A stretch of 64,000 nt of DNA, from contig NC_017805.1 in the NCBI RefSeq assembly GCF_000252445.1, positions 204,093-268,092 on the forward strand. The letters run 5' to 3'. The DNA comes from Deinococcus gobiensis I-0. GTDB lineage: Bacteria > Deinococcota > Deinococci > Deinococcales > Deinococcaceae. Positions 39,667 through 49,655 of the stretch are shown here, one piece after another. Both the position numbers and the translations under genes were made by a program. How positions within the stretch are numbered: position 1 is the first letter of the stretch; every line of letters begins with the position of its first letter. The notes beneath the pieces were generated by a model. It had not been told where the DNA came from. It saw nothing but the letters and a program-made list of their open reading frames with translations, and did no database searches.

Positions 39667-41565
39667 TCAGCCGCCGACGTGGACCAGTGGCCGCTGTTCG
39701 GCGTCCGGCTCGGCCTTGCGCAGCACTTCGCGGGTCAGGGGCGCGATGTCACCCTCCCCGAACATCAGGAAATTCGCGGCGTTCGTCAGGGGGCCCTTCT
39801 CGTCCCAGCCGAAATACACGTCGGGCACGATGCCGGTCTGGGCGCGCAGATGCAGCAGCAGCGCGGCGATGGCGTTGGGCACCGCCGGGGCCGAGGCCCG
39901 CAGCACCTGATGCACCCCCACCGTGTGCCCGTGCACTTCCAGCGTGCCGCCGAAGTCGCTGGCCCCCGCCACCGTGATTTCCAGGAACAGCACCGGGCCG
40001 CCGTCGGGCAGGTGGGTCTTGAGCCGGGCCTCGCGGGCCTTGTCGCGGTATTCGCGCGCCGTCAGGATGTCGGGCCGGTGGGCGATCAGGCGCAGGGCGC
40101 CGCTGCGGGCCGCGCCCTGCACGAACTCGCGGGCGGCGAGATCGAGGCTGACCCCGCTCAGGCGCAGTTCGGTACTGCGGTTCACGCGCGACACGAGGCT
40201 CACGCCCAGGATGCCCAGGATGAACAGGCTGGCGATCCGCAGGCCGTCGGGCCGCTCGATGACGTTCAGGACCGTCGTGTAGATGAACACCAAGGTCACG
40301 AGGGCGAAGGCCGGCGCCACGCGCTGCCGGGCCCGCCACGCCGAGAGGGTCACCGCGAAGGCCGCGCTGCTCATCAGGACCAGCACGCCGGTCGCGTAGG
40401 CTCCGCCCTGGGCGTCCACGTCGGCGCGGAACAGCAGGGTGATGAAGATGCCGATGGCCGTGAACACCAGCGTCAGCGGACGGGTGGCGGTCGCCCATTC
40501 GGGGGCCATGCCGTAGCGCGGCAGGAAGCGCGGCACGATGTTGAGCAGGCCGGTCAGGGCCGAGGCCCCGGCGAACCACAGGATCAGGATGGTCGAGAGG
40601 TCGTACAGCGTCCCGAAGCCCTCGCCGAACTGCGCGTGCGCGAGGTAGGCCAGCGCGCGCCCGCTGGCCACCCCGCCGGTCTGGAGGGCGGCGGGCGGCA
40701 CGAGCAGCGTGACCACCAGACTGCTGCCCAGCAGCAGCGTGCTCATGATGAGGGCGGCCGTGACGAGCAGGTGCCGGGTGTGGCGCACGCGGCCCGCCGC
40801 CTCGTCGGCCCCGGCCCCGCCGCGCACCTGCGGCATGACGCTCACGCCCGTCTCGAAGCCCGAGAGCCCCAGCGCCAGCTTGGGAAAGACGATCAGGGCA
40901 GTCAGGGCGACCCCGCCCCAGCCGCCGTGGTAATGCGCCAGCGTGCCCTGCCAGCCGCTCAGGACCGCCGGGTGGTGCGCGACCTCCAGCAGCCCGCGCG
41001 CGATGACGGCCACGTTCAGGGCGAGGTAGGTGCCCACCAGGGCCACCGCCAGCCCGATGGCCTCGCGCATCCCCTTGAGGAACACCCCGCCCAGCAGCAA
41101 CACGAGCGCCAGCGTGGCGGGCATCTGCCACCCGGCGATGTGGTCGCGCACCAGCGGGTTCTGGACGAGGTGGGCCGCCGCATCGGCCGCCGAGAGCGTG
41201 ATGGTAATCATGAAATCCGTGGCCGCGAAGCCCAGCAGCACGAGCACCAGCAGCTTGCTGGGCCAGCCGGGGAGCAGGCGTTCGAGCATGCGCACGCTGC
41301 CCTCGCCGTGCGGGCTCTCGGCGGCGACCCGGCGGTAGACCGGCAGCGCCCCCAGCAGGGTCAGGGCCACGAGGACCAGCGTGGCGACCGGAGCCAGCGC
41401 GCCCGCCGCCACCGCCGCGATGCCCGGCTGGTAGCCTAGCGTCGAGAAGTAGTCCACGCCGGTCAGGCACATCACCCGCCACCAGGAGTGCGTGGCTTCC
41501 GGCACGGGGGGGGCGGAGGCGGCGGGGGCCGGGGGGGACAGCGGAGAAGGTGGAGAGGTGGTCAT
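39667..41565 (-). CDS. APC-superfamily amino acid permease-like transporter
   Basis: The 632-residue protein has about twelve hydrophobic helices in the first 460 residues ([20 protein letters not shown] is helix 1). A cytoplasmic C-terminal domain of about 150 residues ([35 protein letters not shown]) follows. The fold resembles APC transporters with a large soluble tail. The substrate is unknown. GGAGG is 9 nt before the ATG. It lies downstream of the META-domain gene, separated by 79 bp with a weak hairpin. Confidence 0.8.
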   Translation of the reverse strand: MTTSPPSPLSPPAPAASAPPVPEATHSWWRVMCLTGVDYFSTLGYQPGIAAVAAGALAPVATLVLVALTLLGALPVYRRVAAESPHGEGSVRMLERLLPGWPSKLLVLVLLGFAATDFMITITLSAADAAAHLVQNPLVRDHIAGWQMPATLALVLLLGGVFLKGMREAIGLAVALVGTYLALNVAVIARGLLEVAHHPAVLSGWQGTLAHYHGGWGGVALTALIVFPKLALGLSGFETGVSVMPQVRGGAGADEAAGRVRHTRHLLVTAALIMSTLLLGSSLVVTLLVPPAALQTGGVASGRALAYLAHAQFGEGFGTLYDLSTILILWFAGASALTGLLNIVPRFLPRYGMAPEWATATRPLTLVFTAIGIFITLLFRADVDAQGGAYATGVLVLMSSAAFAVTLSAWRARQRVAPAFALVTLVFIYTTVLNVIERPDGLRIASLFILGILGVSLVSRVNRSTELRLSGVSLDLAAREFVQGAARSGALRLIAHRPDILTAREYRDKAREARLKTHLPDGGPVLFLEITVAGASDFGGTLEVHGHTVGVHQVLRASAPAVPNAIAALLLHLRAQTGIVPDVYFGWDEKGPLTNAANFLMFGEGDIAPLTREVLRKAEPDAEQRPLVHVGG

Positions 41566-41612
41566 AAGACGCCGCCTCCAGACCTAGCGTCCGGAAGTGG
41601 CGTTCAGGTGAA

Positions 41613-41640
41613 ACCGGGGGGGGCCTGTCCCCCACCGGGT
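41613..41640 (-). terminator. possible hairpin after the META-domain gene
   Basis: ACCGG and GGGGG on one side pair with CCCCC and CCGGGT on the other across CCTGT, with a bulge. There is no U tract. It lies between two genes of the same strand. Confidence 0.35.
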
Positions 41641-41644
41641 CAGG

Positions 41645-42130
41645 TCAGCGGCGGACGGGCGTCACGTAGCCGACGCGCTCAAAGGTCAGGCGGCCCGCAT
41701 CGGAAAACAGCACGAGGCGCTGCGTGCTGCCATTGATGACGTAGTGGTCGGCGGCGTTCAGGACGCGGTAGAAGTTGCCGGGAATGGCGAAGAGGCAGCG
41801 TTCGTTCGCGCGCGGGGGCAGGGCCGTGACCTTGAGGCTGATCTCGCTGCCCGTCGCCTGGACGGTCCCGGTGAAGCGCCCGCAGCCGAGCTGGCCCGAC
41901 ACGCGGTCGCCGGAGATCACGAGTTGCGGGCGCACGGCGACGCCGCCACGCAGGCCGTCCAGCTCGACCTCGCCCACCAGCCGCCAGATGCCGTTGAGGG
42001 GCGCGGGCGCGGTGGTTGCGGGCACAGAACCCGGAGCCGTGACCGGCGCGGTGCGGGGCGCCGTCAGGCCGGCGGCGAGGACCGGGGCCGGGCCGAGGGC
42101 CACGGCGAGCAGGGCCAGAAGGGTCTTCAT
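41645..42130 (-). CDS. secreted META (HslJ-like) domain protein
   Basis: The 161-residue product has a signal peptide (MKTLLALLAVALGPAPVLAA) and an Ala/Pro/Thr-rich linker to about 45. A META domain (about 45-155) follows, with the hallmarks SGQLGCGRFTGTV, KVTALPPRANERCLF and the closing RLVLFSDAGRLTFERV. Two cysteines (in LGCGRF and ERCLF) may form a disulfide. META proteins are envelope proteins of uncertain role. It is divergent from the GNAT gene. Confidence 0.82.
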   Translation of the reverse strand: MKTLLALLAVALGPAPVLAAGLTAPRTAPVTAPGSVPATTAPAPLNGIWRLVGEVELDGLRGGVAVRPQLVISGDRVSGQLGCGRFTGTVQATGSEISLKVTALPPRANERCLFAIPGNFYRVLNAADHYVINGSTQRLVLFSDAGRLTFERVGYVTPVRR

Positions 42131-42210
42131 GGGGTCAGGATGCCCCGCGCCCGTGACAGCGGCCTGACGGGCCCCCTGACGAAACGCTCATGTCCGGCGC
42201 GCACCGGGGC

Positions 42211-42216
42211 TACACT
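42211..42216 (+). promoter_or_regulatory. candidate leaderless -10 of the acetyltransferase gene
   Basis: TACACT ends 6 nt before the ATG at 42223. No Shine-Dalgarno or clear -35 is visible. Confidence 0.45.
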
Positions 42217-42222
42217 CCGGGC

Positions 42223-42774
42223 ATGGACCTGGCCCCGACCCTGACCACCGAGCGCCTGCTGCTGCGGGGCCACCAGGCCGCCGACCTCGACGACTGCGCC
42301 GCCCTGTGGCAGGACCCCGAGGTGACCCGCTACACCACTGGCCAGCCCGTCGCCCGCCAGGACGTGTGGACCCGGCTGCTGCGCCATCCGGGCCACTGGG
42401 GTCTGCTGGGCTTCGGGTACTGGCTCGCCTTCGAGAAGGCCTCGGGCCGGTTCGTCGGCGAGGTGGGGCTGGCCCGGTTCGAGCGCGACTTCCTGGCGGG
42501 CCAGCCCGACCTGGGCGCACTGCCCGAGGCGGGCTGGGTCACGCTGCCCTGGGCCCACGGGCAGGGCTTCGCCTCGGAGGCGATGACGGCCGTCCTGGCC
42601 TGGCAGGACCGTCAGGGCCGCTGGCCCCGCAGCTTCTGCATCATCCACCCCGACAACGCGCCCTCGCTGCGCCTGGCCGGGAAACTGGGCTTCCGGCCGG
42701 AGCGCGGGGCGAGGCGCGGCGAGGCCACCTGGCAGATTCTCCTGCGGGACACGCCGGGCCACGCTCTGGCCTGA
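42223..42774 (+). CDS. GNAT family N-acetyltransferase (RimJ/RimL type)
   Basis: The product has 183 residues. The fold runs from LTTERLLLRGHQAADLDDC through FVGEVGLARFERD and the acetyl-CoA site WAHGQGFASEAMTAVLAW (about 120-137) to the C-terminal NAPSLRLAGKLGFRPE. These are standard features of the RimL-like branch. The acceptor is unknown. The start at 42223 is preferred over an ATG at 42190 because TACACT is 6 nt upstream of it and the shorter form begins exactly at the fold. It stands alone before the AI-2E gene. Confidence 0.85.
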   Translation: MDLAPTLTTERLLLRGHQAADLDDCAALWQDPEVTRYTTGQPVARQDVWTRLLRHPGHWGLLGFGYWLAFEKASGRFVGEVGLARFERDFLAGQPDLGALPEAGWVTLPWAHGQGFASEAMTAVLAWQDRQGRWPRSFCIIHPDNAPSLRLAGKLGFRPERGARRGEATWQILLRDTPGHALA

Positions 42775-42822
42775 TCCCCCTCCCTTCAGCCGGGGCTTAA
42801 CTGGGCACGGCAGCATGCGGGG

Positions 42823-44022
42823 ATGACCGCGCCGCCGCCTGCTCCTCCCTTCGCCGCCCTGAGACGGCTGTGGACCTGGCCGCTGTTTCAGCTGGCCGTG
42901 GTCCTGCTGCTGCTCTGGGGCCTGCTGCGGGTGATGGGCGAGGTGCGCGCGGTGCTGCTCAGCGTGGCGGTGGCCTACCTCATCGCGCACCTCACCAACC
43001 CGGTGCTGCGCTGGCTGTCGGCGCGGCGCGTGCCCCGGCCGCTGGGCATCACGCTGCTGTTCCTGGCGCTGCTGGGGCTGCTCGCCGCCCTCTCCCCCCT
43101 GATCGTGACGACGGCGCGCGAGGTCCAGAGCCTCGCGGCGCAGGCCCCGCAACTGCTCGACCGCCTGAACGCCGAGCTGCGGTCCCTGAGCGCGCACTCG
43201 CCGCTGCTGGCCGGCGCACAGACCCAGCTCAGCGACTGGATCACCCAGAACGCCCATACCCTGCCCGCCCGGCTGAGCCGCTCGGCGGGCGAGCTGCTCT
43301 CGCCGCGCGGGGCGCTGGTGAGCGGCGTGCTGGGGGCCTTCGGGCTGCTCGGGCACGCCTTCATCACGCTGGTCATCAGCATCTACATGATGGCCATCTA
43401 CCCGCAGATCGGCCCCTTCCTGCTGCGGCTGCTGCCCCTGCGCTACCAGCCGGGCGCGCTGGAACTGAGCGGACACGTGGGGCGCGCGGTCGGCGGCTAC
43501 TTCCGGGGGCAGATCACGGTGGCGCTGATCCTGGGGGCGCTGCTGGCGGCGGGCCTGACGCTGCTGGGGGTGCCCTCGGGGCTGGCGGTGGGCTTCCTGG
43601 CCGCGCTGCTGAACATCGTGCCGTACCTGGGCGTGGTCATGTCGCTCATCCCGGCGTTGCTGCTCGCCCTGCCGCTGGGCGGCCTCAAGGTGGCGCTCGT
43701 GGGGCTGCTGTTCCTGGCGGTCAACCAGCTCGAGGGCCACGTCATCTCGCCGCGCGTGGTCAGCCACAGCACCAACCTCTCGCCGCTGGGGGTGCTGCTC
43801 GCCATCCTTTTCGGGGTCGAGCTGTTCGGCATTCTGGGGGCCATCGTCGCCGTGCCCTTCGTGGCGCTCGTCAAGGCACTGATGGAGGCCTACTACTACC
43901 CCAGCGCCGGCTACCGCGCGGGCGCTGGGGCGGGCGGCCCGACAGCGACCGGCGAGGGCCGGACCGTCGTCGCGTCGGCCGCGCCCCCGTCCGCCGCCGG
44001 ACCGGGCCAGCCGCGCGCCTGA
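42823..44022 (+). CDS. AI-2E family transporter (PerM-like)
   Basis: The 399-residue membrane protein has about seven or eight hydrophobic segments. It shows the family blocks LLSVAVAYLIAHLTNPVLRW, the soluble mid-section (LLDRLNAELRSLSAHSPLLA), FRGQITVALILGALLA and VNQLEGHVISPRVVSHSTNL. The family includes TqsA, PerM and Na/H antiporters, so transport of AI-2 itself cannot be assumed. The Gly/Ala/Pro-rich tail from about 362 is non-conserved. No clear Shine-Dalgarno is visible. It is convergent with paaK. Confidence 0.88.
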   Translation: MTAPPPAPPFAALRRLWTWPLFQLAVVLLLLWGLLRVMGEVRAVLLSVAVAYLIAHLTNPVLRWLSARRVPRPLGITLLFLALLGLLAALSPLIVTTAREVQSLAAQAPQLLDRLNAELRSLSAHSPLLAGAQTQLSDWITQNAHTLPARLSRSAGELLSPRGALVSGVLGAFGLLGHAFITLVISIYMMAIYPQIGPFLLRLLPLRYQPGALELSGHVGRAVGGYFRGQITVALILGALLAAGLTLLGVPSGLAVGFLAALLNIVPYLGVVMSLIPALLLALPLGGLKVALVGLLFLAVNQLEGHVISPRVVSHSTNLSPLGVLLAILFGVELFGILGAIVAVPFVALVKALMEAYYYPSAGYRAGAGAGGPTATGEGRTVVASAAPPSAAGPGQPRA

Positions 44023-44049
44023 GCCTGGCGCCTGGGCCTCTTGCCGCCC

Positions 44050-45330
44050 CTACCGCGCCGCCCGCAGGTCGGTCACGCGGCGCAGCTTGCCGCCCTCGCT
44101 GCGGGCCAGGGTGCCGGGCGGGCACAGCTCGCAGCGCACGGTCACGCCCACCTGCGCCTTGACGAGCCGTTCGATTTCGGCGCGCAGGGAGCCGCCCAGC
44201 TCCAGGCTCTCGACGTGCAGGGTCAGCTCGTCGAGCACCCCGGTGCGCGTCAGGGTGACGTGGTAGTGCGGGCTGACCTGCCCCAGCCCCAGCAGCACGG
44301 CTTCGAGCTGGGTGGGGTACACGTTGACGCCGCGCAGGATGATGAGGTCGTCGCTGCGGCCCCGGATCTGGTCCATGCGGCGCACCGTGCGTCCGGTGGC
44401 GTTCCCGCCGGGCAACAGGCGGGTGATGTCGCCGGTCCAGTAGCGCAGCACCGGCATGGCCGTGCGCGTCATGCTGCTCAGGACGAGCACGCCCCATTCG
44501 CCGTCGGGCAGGACCTCGCCGGTCTCCGGATCGAGAATTTCGGGATAGAAGTGGTCCTCCCACAGGTAGCTGCCGCGCTGCTCGGCGGCGTCCTCGCCGC
44601 TCACGCCGGGACCGATGATCTCCGAGAGCCCGTAGATGTTGGTGGCCCGCACGCCCAGGCGCGCCTCGACCTCGGCGCGGGTCTTGTCCGACCAGGGCTC
44701 GGCGCCCAGCACGGCGTATTTCAGGGGAATGTCCTCCGGGCGGTGGCCGCGCGCCGCCAGGGCGTCGGCGAGCACGAGTGCGTAGCTGGGCGTGCAGGCG
44801 ATCACCTCGGGACCCAGGTCCTCGATGAGCGTGACCTGCCGCTCGGTCCCCCCGCCCGACACCGGCACGGTCGCCAGCCCCAGGCGCGCGGCGCCCGCGT
44901 GGGTGCCCAGCCCGCCGGTGAACAGACCGTAACCGTAGGCGTTGTGAAAGACCATGCCGGGCCGCGCGCCCGCCGCGTACAGGCTGCGCGCCACCACCTC
45001 CGCGAAGATCTCCAGGTCGTTGTCGTCGTAGGCCACCACGGTCGGCTTGCCGGTCGTGCCGCTGCTGGCGTGCATCCGGCGCAGCTCTGTCCTGGGAACC
45101 GCGCACAGCCCCAGCGGATAGTGGTCGCGCAGGTCGCTCTTGCGCGTCACCGGAAAGCGGGCGAGGTCGTCCAGGCGGCGCAGGTCGCCGGGAGTGACGC
45201 CCGCCGCCGCGAACTTGGCGCGGTAGGCGGGCACGCGGTCATGTTGCCGGGCGACCATCTCCTGGAGGCGGGAAAGCTGCCAGGCACGCAGGTCGGGCAG
45301 GGGCATGGCTTCGCGGTCGGGTTGGAACAT
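44050..45330 (-). CDS. paaK: phenylacetate-CoA ligase
   Basis: The 426-residue ligase activates phenylacetate to its CoA thioester with ATP. Its P-loop is [18 protein letters not shown] (about 88-105), the adenylation core holds [12 protein letters not shown] (about 236), and [20 protein letters not shown] marks the C-terminal hinge region. These match PaaK rather than other acyl-CoA synthetases. No other paa gene is nearby, so it may serve scavenging or another aromatic acid. GGAGG precedes the ATG by only about 4 nt. It is divergent from the sensor kinase gene. Confidence 0.9.
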   Translation of the reverse strand: MFQPDREAMPLPDLRAWQLSRLQEMVARQHDRVPAYRAKFAAAGVTPGDLRRLDDLARFPVTRKSDLRDHYPLGLCAVPRTELRRMHASSGTTGKPTVVAYDDNDLEIFAEVVARSLYAAGARPGMVFHNAYGYGLFTGGLGTHAGAARLGLATVPVSGGGTERQVTLIEDLGPEVIACTPSYALVLADALAARGHRPEDIPLKYAVLGAEPWSDKTRAEVEARLGVRATNIYGLSEIIGPGVSGEDAAEQRGSYLWEDHFYPEILDPETGEVLPDGEWGVLVLSSMTRTAMPVLRYWTGDITRLLPGGNATGRTVRRMDQIRGRSDDLIILRGVNVYPTQLEAVLLGLGQVSPHYHVTLTRTGVLDELTLHVESLELGGSLRAEIERLVKAQVGVTVRCELCPPGTLARSEGGKLRRVTDLRAAR

Positions 45331-45467
45331 GGAGCCTCCGGGGCGAACAGGGAAGCGCCGCGGAGGCCGGGCGCGCAGGACGTGGGCCGCCGGGCGTCGC
45401 CGGAGCGCCCGGAGGGAATAAAGGCAAAGCCGCTTCGGGCGTCAGTCTACAGCGGCCCACCGGCCGC

Positions 45468-45473
45468 TATGCT
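45468..45473 (+). promoter_or_regulatory. candidate leaderless -10 of the sensor kinase gene
   Basis: TATGCT lies 7 nt before the ATG at 45481; there is no Shine-Dalgarno. An ATG inside the hexamer (45469) would give a protein four residues longer. Confidence 0.45.
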
Positions 45474-45480
45474 GGCCCCT

Positions 45481-47607
45481 ATGTCCGATCCGGCCGACCC
45501 GTCCTCCGCCCCTTCTGCCGCTCCGGGCGACTTTCTGGTCACGCCCTGCCTGATCATGACCGGCCAGCTGGCCGCCGCACAGACGGAAACCGAGATCGTG
45601 GCTGCCCTGGCCCCGGCCGCCGAGCTGCTGGGCCTGACCCGGCTCACCCCGCTGTGGGCCGACCACGATGGCCTGCGTCCCCTGCACGGCGGCGACAGTC
45701 CCGACCCGGCGGCGCTGGGCCTGGCCCACGCCGCGCTGATTCATGGGGAAGAGCAGCGGGCTAGCGGCCTGGCCGCCTGGCCGCTGGCCCGCACCGGTCC
45801 CGCGCAGGGCGTTCTGCTGGCCGAAGGGCTGGCGGGCAGCGGGGCGGGGCCGGGGCCACTGCTGGAGGTCCTGGCCACGCACTGCGCCGCCGCCCTGGAC
45901 CGCGTGGCGCGGCTCGACACCCTGTGCCGCCGCGACGAGCAGCTGCGGCAGCTCGCCGAGTACAGCCCCGTGGGCCTGGTCATCGGCTGGCCCGACGGCC
46001 GCATCGAGGAGGTCAACGGCACCTACCTCGCCCTGCTGGGCTACACCCGCGAGCAGTTTCTGGCCGGAGAGGTCGGCTGGCCGGGCCTGCACCCCGCCGG
46101 AACGGCGCAGGGAGAAATCCACACCGCCGTCACCGAGGCGCTGCGGGACGGGCAGTCGGGGCCGCACGTCTCCTCGGCCCTGACCCGCACCGGCCAGCCG
46201 GTTCCGCTGAGCGTGACCCTGCGGCGACTGGGCACCCCCGAGCAGCCCCAGATCGTGGCCTATGTGCGCGGCCTGCAGGCCCAGGCGGCCGAGCCGGCCC
46301 TTCCGGAACCCGTCACGTCGCCGGGCGACCTCGTGCGTCAGGGCCAGCAGGAGCTGGACGTACGCGCCGAGGCCCTGATGAACCAGCACGCCGAGCTGGC
46401 GGTCCGCACGCGCGCGCTGGACGCCTTCGCGCTGCTCTCGCGCGACCTCGTGCTGGAAACCGACCGCTACGCCCTCGTGCGCCGCGCCCAGGAGATCACG
46501 CTGGACCTGCTGCCCCCCGGCTACGCGGTGTACTACGAACCCGAGGGCCAGCTGTGGCGGCTCAAATCGCAGGTGGGCGAGCTGGGGCACCCCGACCTCC
46601 AGGGCGTGGTGGACGCCGGACTGCCGCTGGACAGCGCCCAGAATCTGAACCTGCCGTGGCGCACCGGCCAGCCGCTGTACCAGGACACCTACGACACCGA
46701 CACCGACCAGCTGGGCGAACTCGTGCGCCACATCGGCGCGACGGCCAGCCTGCCGGTCATGCTGGACGGGCGGCCGGTGGGCGTGTTCGCGGTGGCCCTG
46801 TTCGGGCAGCGGCGCTGGTCGGTGACCGACCGCACCGTGATGGAGACCGCGACTTTCAACCTGGGGCTGGCCCTCGACCGCGCGCGGGCCATCGGCGAGG
46901 TGGCCACCCGCACGGCCGAGCTGGAGCGCAGCAACGCCGAGCTGGAACGCTTCGCCTATGTGGCCTCGCACGACCTCCAGGCCCCGCTGCGGGCCATGAC
47001 CAGTTTCGCGGACCTGCTCGCGCACCGCTACGGCAAGACGCTCAACGAGCGCGGGCAGCTGTACCTGCAACAGATCTCCGAAAACGGGGTCCACATGAAG
47101 CGCCTCGTGGACGACCTCCTGAGTTTCTCGCGCCTGCACACGGGCCGCCTGGACACCGAGGCCTGCGATTTCGGAGCGCTGTTCGACCAGCTGCGCCTGC
47201 GCCTGCACGACGAGATCGTGGCGTTGGGCGCGCAGGTCACGCGCGGGCCGCTGCCGGTCGTGCCGGGCCTCGCCGCGCAGCTCGACCAGCTGCTGCAGAA
47301 CCTCGTGCAAAACGGCCTGAAGTACCACCGTGAAGGCGTGCCCCCCACGGTGGAGGTCAGTGCCCGGCGTGAGGGCCGCGAATGGATCTTCGCCGTGAAG
47401 GACAACGGCATCGGCATCGAGCCGCAGCACTTCGAGCGCATCTTCGTGATCTTCCAGCGCCTGCACGGCCGCGAGCAGTACGAGGGCACCGGCATCGGGC
47501 TGGCGATCTGCCAGAAGATCGTCGAGGGCCACGGCGGGCGGCTGTGGGTCGAGAGTGCGCCCGGCGAGGGGTCCACGTTCCTGTTCACCCTGCCCGCACA
47601 GCAGTGA
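45481..47607 (+). CDS. sensor histidine kinase with PAS and GAF domains
   Basis: The 708-residue cytoplasmic kinase has no membrane segments. A GAF-like region (about 15-145) is followed by a PAS domain (about 155-275; [19 protein letters not shown]), then a short coiled coil and a second GAF domain (about 315-475). The HisKA domain has the phosphate acceptor His497 in [13 protein letters not shown]. The ATPase has N box [10 protein letters not shown]1 DNGIGIEP and G2 GTGIGLAI. No response regulator is adjacent. The ligand is unknown; the GAF domains lack an obvious bilin Cys. Confidence 0.9.
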   Translation: MSDPADPSSAPSAAPGDFLVTPCLIMTGQLAAAQTETEIVAALAPAAELLGLTRLTPLWADHDGLRPLHGGDSPDPAALGLAHAALIHGEEQRASGLAAWPLARTGPAQGVLLAEGLAGSGAGPGPLLEVLATHCAAALDRVARLDTLCRRDEQLRQLAEYSPVGLVIGWPDGRIEEVNGTYLALLGYTREQFLAGEVGWPGLHPAGTAQGEIHTAVTEALRDGQSGPHVSSALTRTGQPVPLSVTLRRLGTPEQPQIVAYVRGLQAQAAEPALPEPVTSPGDLVRQGQQELDVRAEALMNQHAELAVRTRALDAFALLSRDLVLETDRYALVRRAQEITLDLLPPGYAVYYEPEGQLWRLKSQVGELGHPDLQGVVDAGLPLDSAQNLNLPWRTGQPLYQDTYDTDTDQLGELVRHIGATASLPVMLDGRPVGVFAVALFGQRRWSVTDRTVMETATFNLGLALDRARAIGEVATRTAELERSNAELERFAYVASHDLQAPLRAMTSFADLLAHRYGKTLNERGQLYLQQISENGVHMKRLVDDLLSFSRLHTGRLDTEACDFGALFDQLRLRLHDEIVALGAQVTRGPLPVVPGLAAQLDQLLQNLVQNGLKYHREGVPPTVEVSARREGREWIFAVKDNGIGIEPQHFERIFVIFQRLHGREQYEGTGIGLAICQKIVEGHGGRLWVESAPGEGSTFLFTLPAQQ

Positions 47608-47612
47608 CCGGC

Positions 47613-47642
47613 CCATGCCCGGCCGACCCCCGCCGGGCATGG
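47613..47642 (+). terminator. hairpin after the sensor kinase gene
   Basis: CCATGCCCGGC (47613-47623) pairs perfectly with 47632-47642. It begins 6 bp after the stop and has no U tract. Confidence 0.6.
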
Positions 47643-47748
47643 ACGGGGCGGGGGCTGTACGCCGGGCTCTGAATCGTTCTAGACTCGGCAACGCATCACG
47701 AATCCGCCCTGCCTTCTTCCTGCTCCCGTGCAAAGGATGGTCCCTGTC

Positions 47749-48528
47749 ATGACCCAGTCTGCCCCCTCGCCCCGCGTCACCGTCTGGAACGAATTTCGCC
47801 ACGAACACGAGAACCCCACCGTCCGCGCCATCTACCCCGACGGCATCCACATGGCGATCGCCGAGGGCCTGCGCGCCCAAGGCGTCCAAGAGGTGCGCAC
47901 CGCCACCCTCGACGAGCCCGAACACGGCCTGACCGACGAGGTGCTGGCCCAGACCGACGTGCTCGTGTGGTGGGGCCACAAGGCGCACGGCGACGTGTCG
48001 GACGCGGTCGTCGAGAAGGTCGTGCAGCGCGTGTGGGACGGCATGGGCCTCGTCGTGCTGCACTCGGGGCACTTCAGCAAGGTCTTCAAGCGCCTGATGG
48101 GCACCTCCTGCGACCTGAAGTGGCGCGAGGCCAACGACAAGGAGCGCCTGTGGGTCGTGAACCCCGCGCACCCCATCGCGCAGGGCGTGGGCGAATACAT
48201 CGAGCTGGAGGCCGAGGAGATGTATGGCGAGCACTTCGACATCCCGGCCCCCGACGAACTGATCTTCGTGAGCTGGTTCTCGGGCGGCGAGGTGTTCCGC
48301 TCGGGCTGCACCTTCACGCGTGGCAGCGGCAAGATCTTCTACTTCCGCCCCGGCCACGAGACCTACCCCACCTACTTCCACAGCGGCGTGCGGCAGGTCA
48401 TCGCCAACGGCGCGCGCTGGGCCGCCCCGACCGCCAGCGCCCCGCGCGCCTTCGGCAACCGCCAGCCGCTCGAAACCCTGCCCGAGGACAAGCAGGCCGC
48501 CGAGCGCTCGCAGGAAGGCTTCCGTTGA
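47749..48528 (+). CDS. ThuA domain protein (trehalose-utilisation type)
   Basis: The 259-residue ThuA fold, related to class I glutamine amidotransferases, has [11 protein letters not shown] at the start, [12 protein letters not shown] near 80, [20 protein letters not shown] near 100 and [13 protein letters not shown] near 210. In rhizobia ThuA and ThuB act on trehalose and related disaccharides as keto derivatives. The start at 47749 is chosen because AAGGA precedes it; ATGs at 47728 and 47737 lack one. Its TGA overlaps the TTG start of the Gfo/Idh gene (TTGA), so the pair is coupled. Confidence 0.87.
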   Translation: MTQSAPSPRVTVWNEFRHEHENPTVRAIYPDGIHMAIAEGLRAQGVQEVRTATLDEPEHGLTDEVLAQTDVLVWWGHKAHGDVSDAVVEKVVQRVWDGMGLVVLHSGHFSKVFKRLMGTSCDLKWREANDKERLWVVNPAHPIAQGVGEYIELEAEEMYGEHFDIPAPDELIFVSWFSGGEVFRSGCTFTRGSGKIFYFRPGHETYPTYFHSGVRQVIANGARWAAPTASAPRAFGNRQPLETLPEDKQAAERSQEGFR

Positions 48529-49556
48529 GCGCGCCCGGCACGGGCCTGAACGTGGCCATCGTGGGGGCCGGGGGCATCTCGCAGCGCCACTTCGAGGGCT
48601 ACGGGCTGGCCGGCGCCAAGGTGGTGGCCTTCGCCGACCCCAGCGCCACCATCCGCGAACTGCGTGAGGCCGAGTGGCAGGCGCGCGGCTACGCCAGCTT
48701 CGAGGAACTGCTGGAGCGCGAGGACGTGCAGGCCATCAGCATCTGCACGCCCAACGCCTACCACGCGCCCGCCGCGCTCGCGGCCATCGCGCGCGGCGTC
48801 CACGTGCTGTGCGAAAAGCCCCTGTCGCTGGACCTCGCCGCCTGCGACGCCATGATCGACGCGGCGCACGAGGCGGGCGTGGTCCTCCAGACCGGGCACC
48901 ACCTGCGCTCCAGCCCCCTGGTCGCCACGGCCAAGCGGCTCATCGACGAGGGCCGCATCGGGCGCATCACGTACATGCGGCTGCGGCAGGCCCACGACTG
49001 GGGCGGCGCGGCGCAGGTGCGCGGGGCCTTCGGGAGCCTCGCGGCGTCGGGGGGCGGCACGCTGCTCGACAACGGCTGCCACATGATGGACCTCGCGCGC
49101 AACTTCGGCGGCGACGTGCAGACTGTCTTCGGCCTGATGGACACCCTGAAGTACGACATTGAGGTCGAGGACACGAGCGTCGTGACCCTGCGCTTCGAGA
49201 GCGGCGCCCTGGGCAGCGTGGAGAACGCCTGGACCGCCACCGGCTGGGAGGAGAGCTTCGCGGTGTACGGCACCCTGGGCGCGCTGGAATGCAGCAACCG
49301 CCTGGGCAAGGCCAGACTGCGCTTCGCCAACCGCGAGGGCGGCGACACCGGCTGGGCCGACCTCGACGAGTCGTGGTACGAGTTCAACGGCAACGACAGC
49401 GGCCACCGCCGGGGCGTGGTCGCCTTCGTGCGCTCGATCGTCGAGGGCACCCCGGTCACCTGCACGGGCGAGGACGGGCGCGAGAGCGTGCGGCTGGTGC
49501 TCGCCGCCTACGAGAGTGCCCGCAGCGGCCAGACGGTGCGGCTGAGCCTGGACTGA
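48525..49556 (+). CDS. Gfo/Idh/MocA family oxidoreductase (ThuB-like partner)
   Basis: The 343-residue NAD(P)-dependent dehydrogenase has the Rossmann site [18 protein letters not shown] (about 8-25), CEKPLSLDL with the catalytic Lys near 98, and [20 protein letters not shown] near 180-200. The Asp and His arrangement is the classical one for sugar or inositol oxidation. The start is TTG, overlapping the ThuA stop, with AGGAAGG 6 nt upstream. Pairing with ThuA suggests a disaccharide or glycoside oxidation step. A strong terminator follows. Confidence 0.9.
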   Translation: MSAPGTGLNVAIVGAGGISQRHFEGYGLAGAKVVAFADPSATIRELREAEWQARGYASFEELLEREDVQAISICTPNAYHAPAALAAIARGVHVLCEKPLSLDLAACDAMIDAAHEAGVVLQTGHHLRSSPLVATAKRLIDEGRIGRITYMRLRQAHDWGGAAQVRGAFGSLAASGGGTLLDNGCHMMDLARNFGGDVQTVFGLMDTLKYDIEVEDTSVVTLRFESGALGSVENAWTATGWEESFAVYGTLGALECSNRLGKARLRFANREGGDTGWADLDESWYEFNGNDSGHRRGVVAFVRSIVEGTPVTCTGEDGRESVRLVLAAYESARSGQTVRLSLD

Positions 49557-49570
49557 GGGCAGGATAGTTT

Positions 49571-49608
49571 GGGGGAAGGAACATCAGCGTTCCTTCCCCC
49601 CACTTTTT
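49571..49608 (+). terminator. intrinsic terminator after the ThuA-Gfo/Idh pair
   Basis: GGGGGAAGGAAC (49571-49582) pairs perfectly with 49589-49600 around ATCAGC and is followed by CACTTTTT. Confidence 0.88.
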
Positions 49609-49655
49609 CCCTGGCCCGATACCGGACCCTCCCCTGCCCTCTTTCAGGAGCCCCC

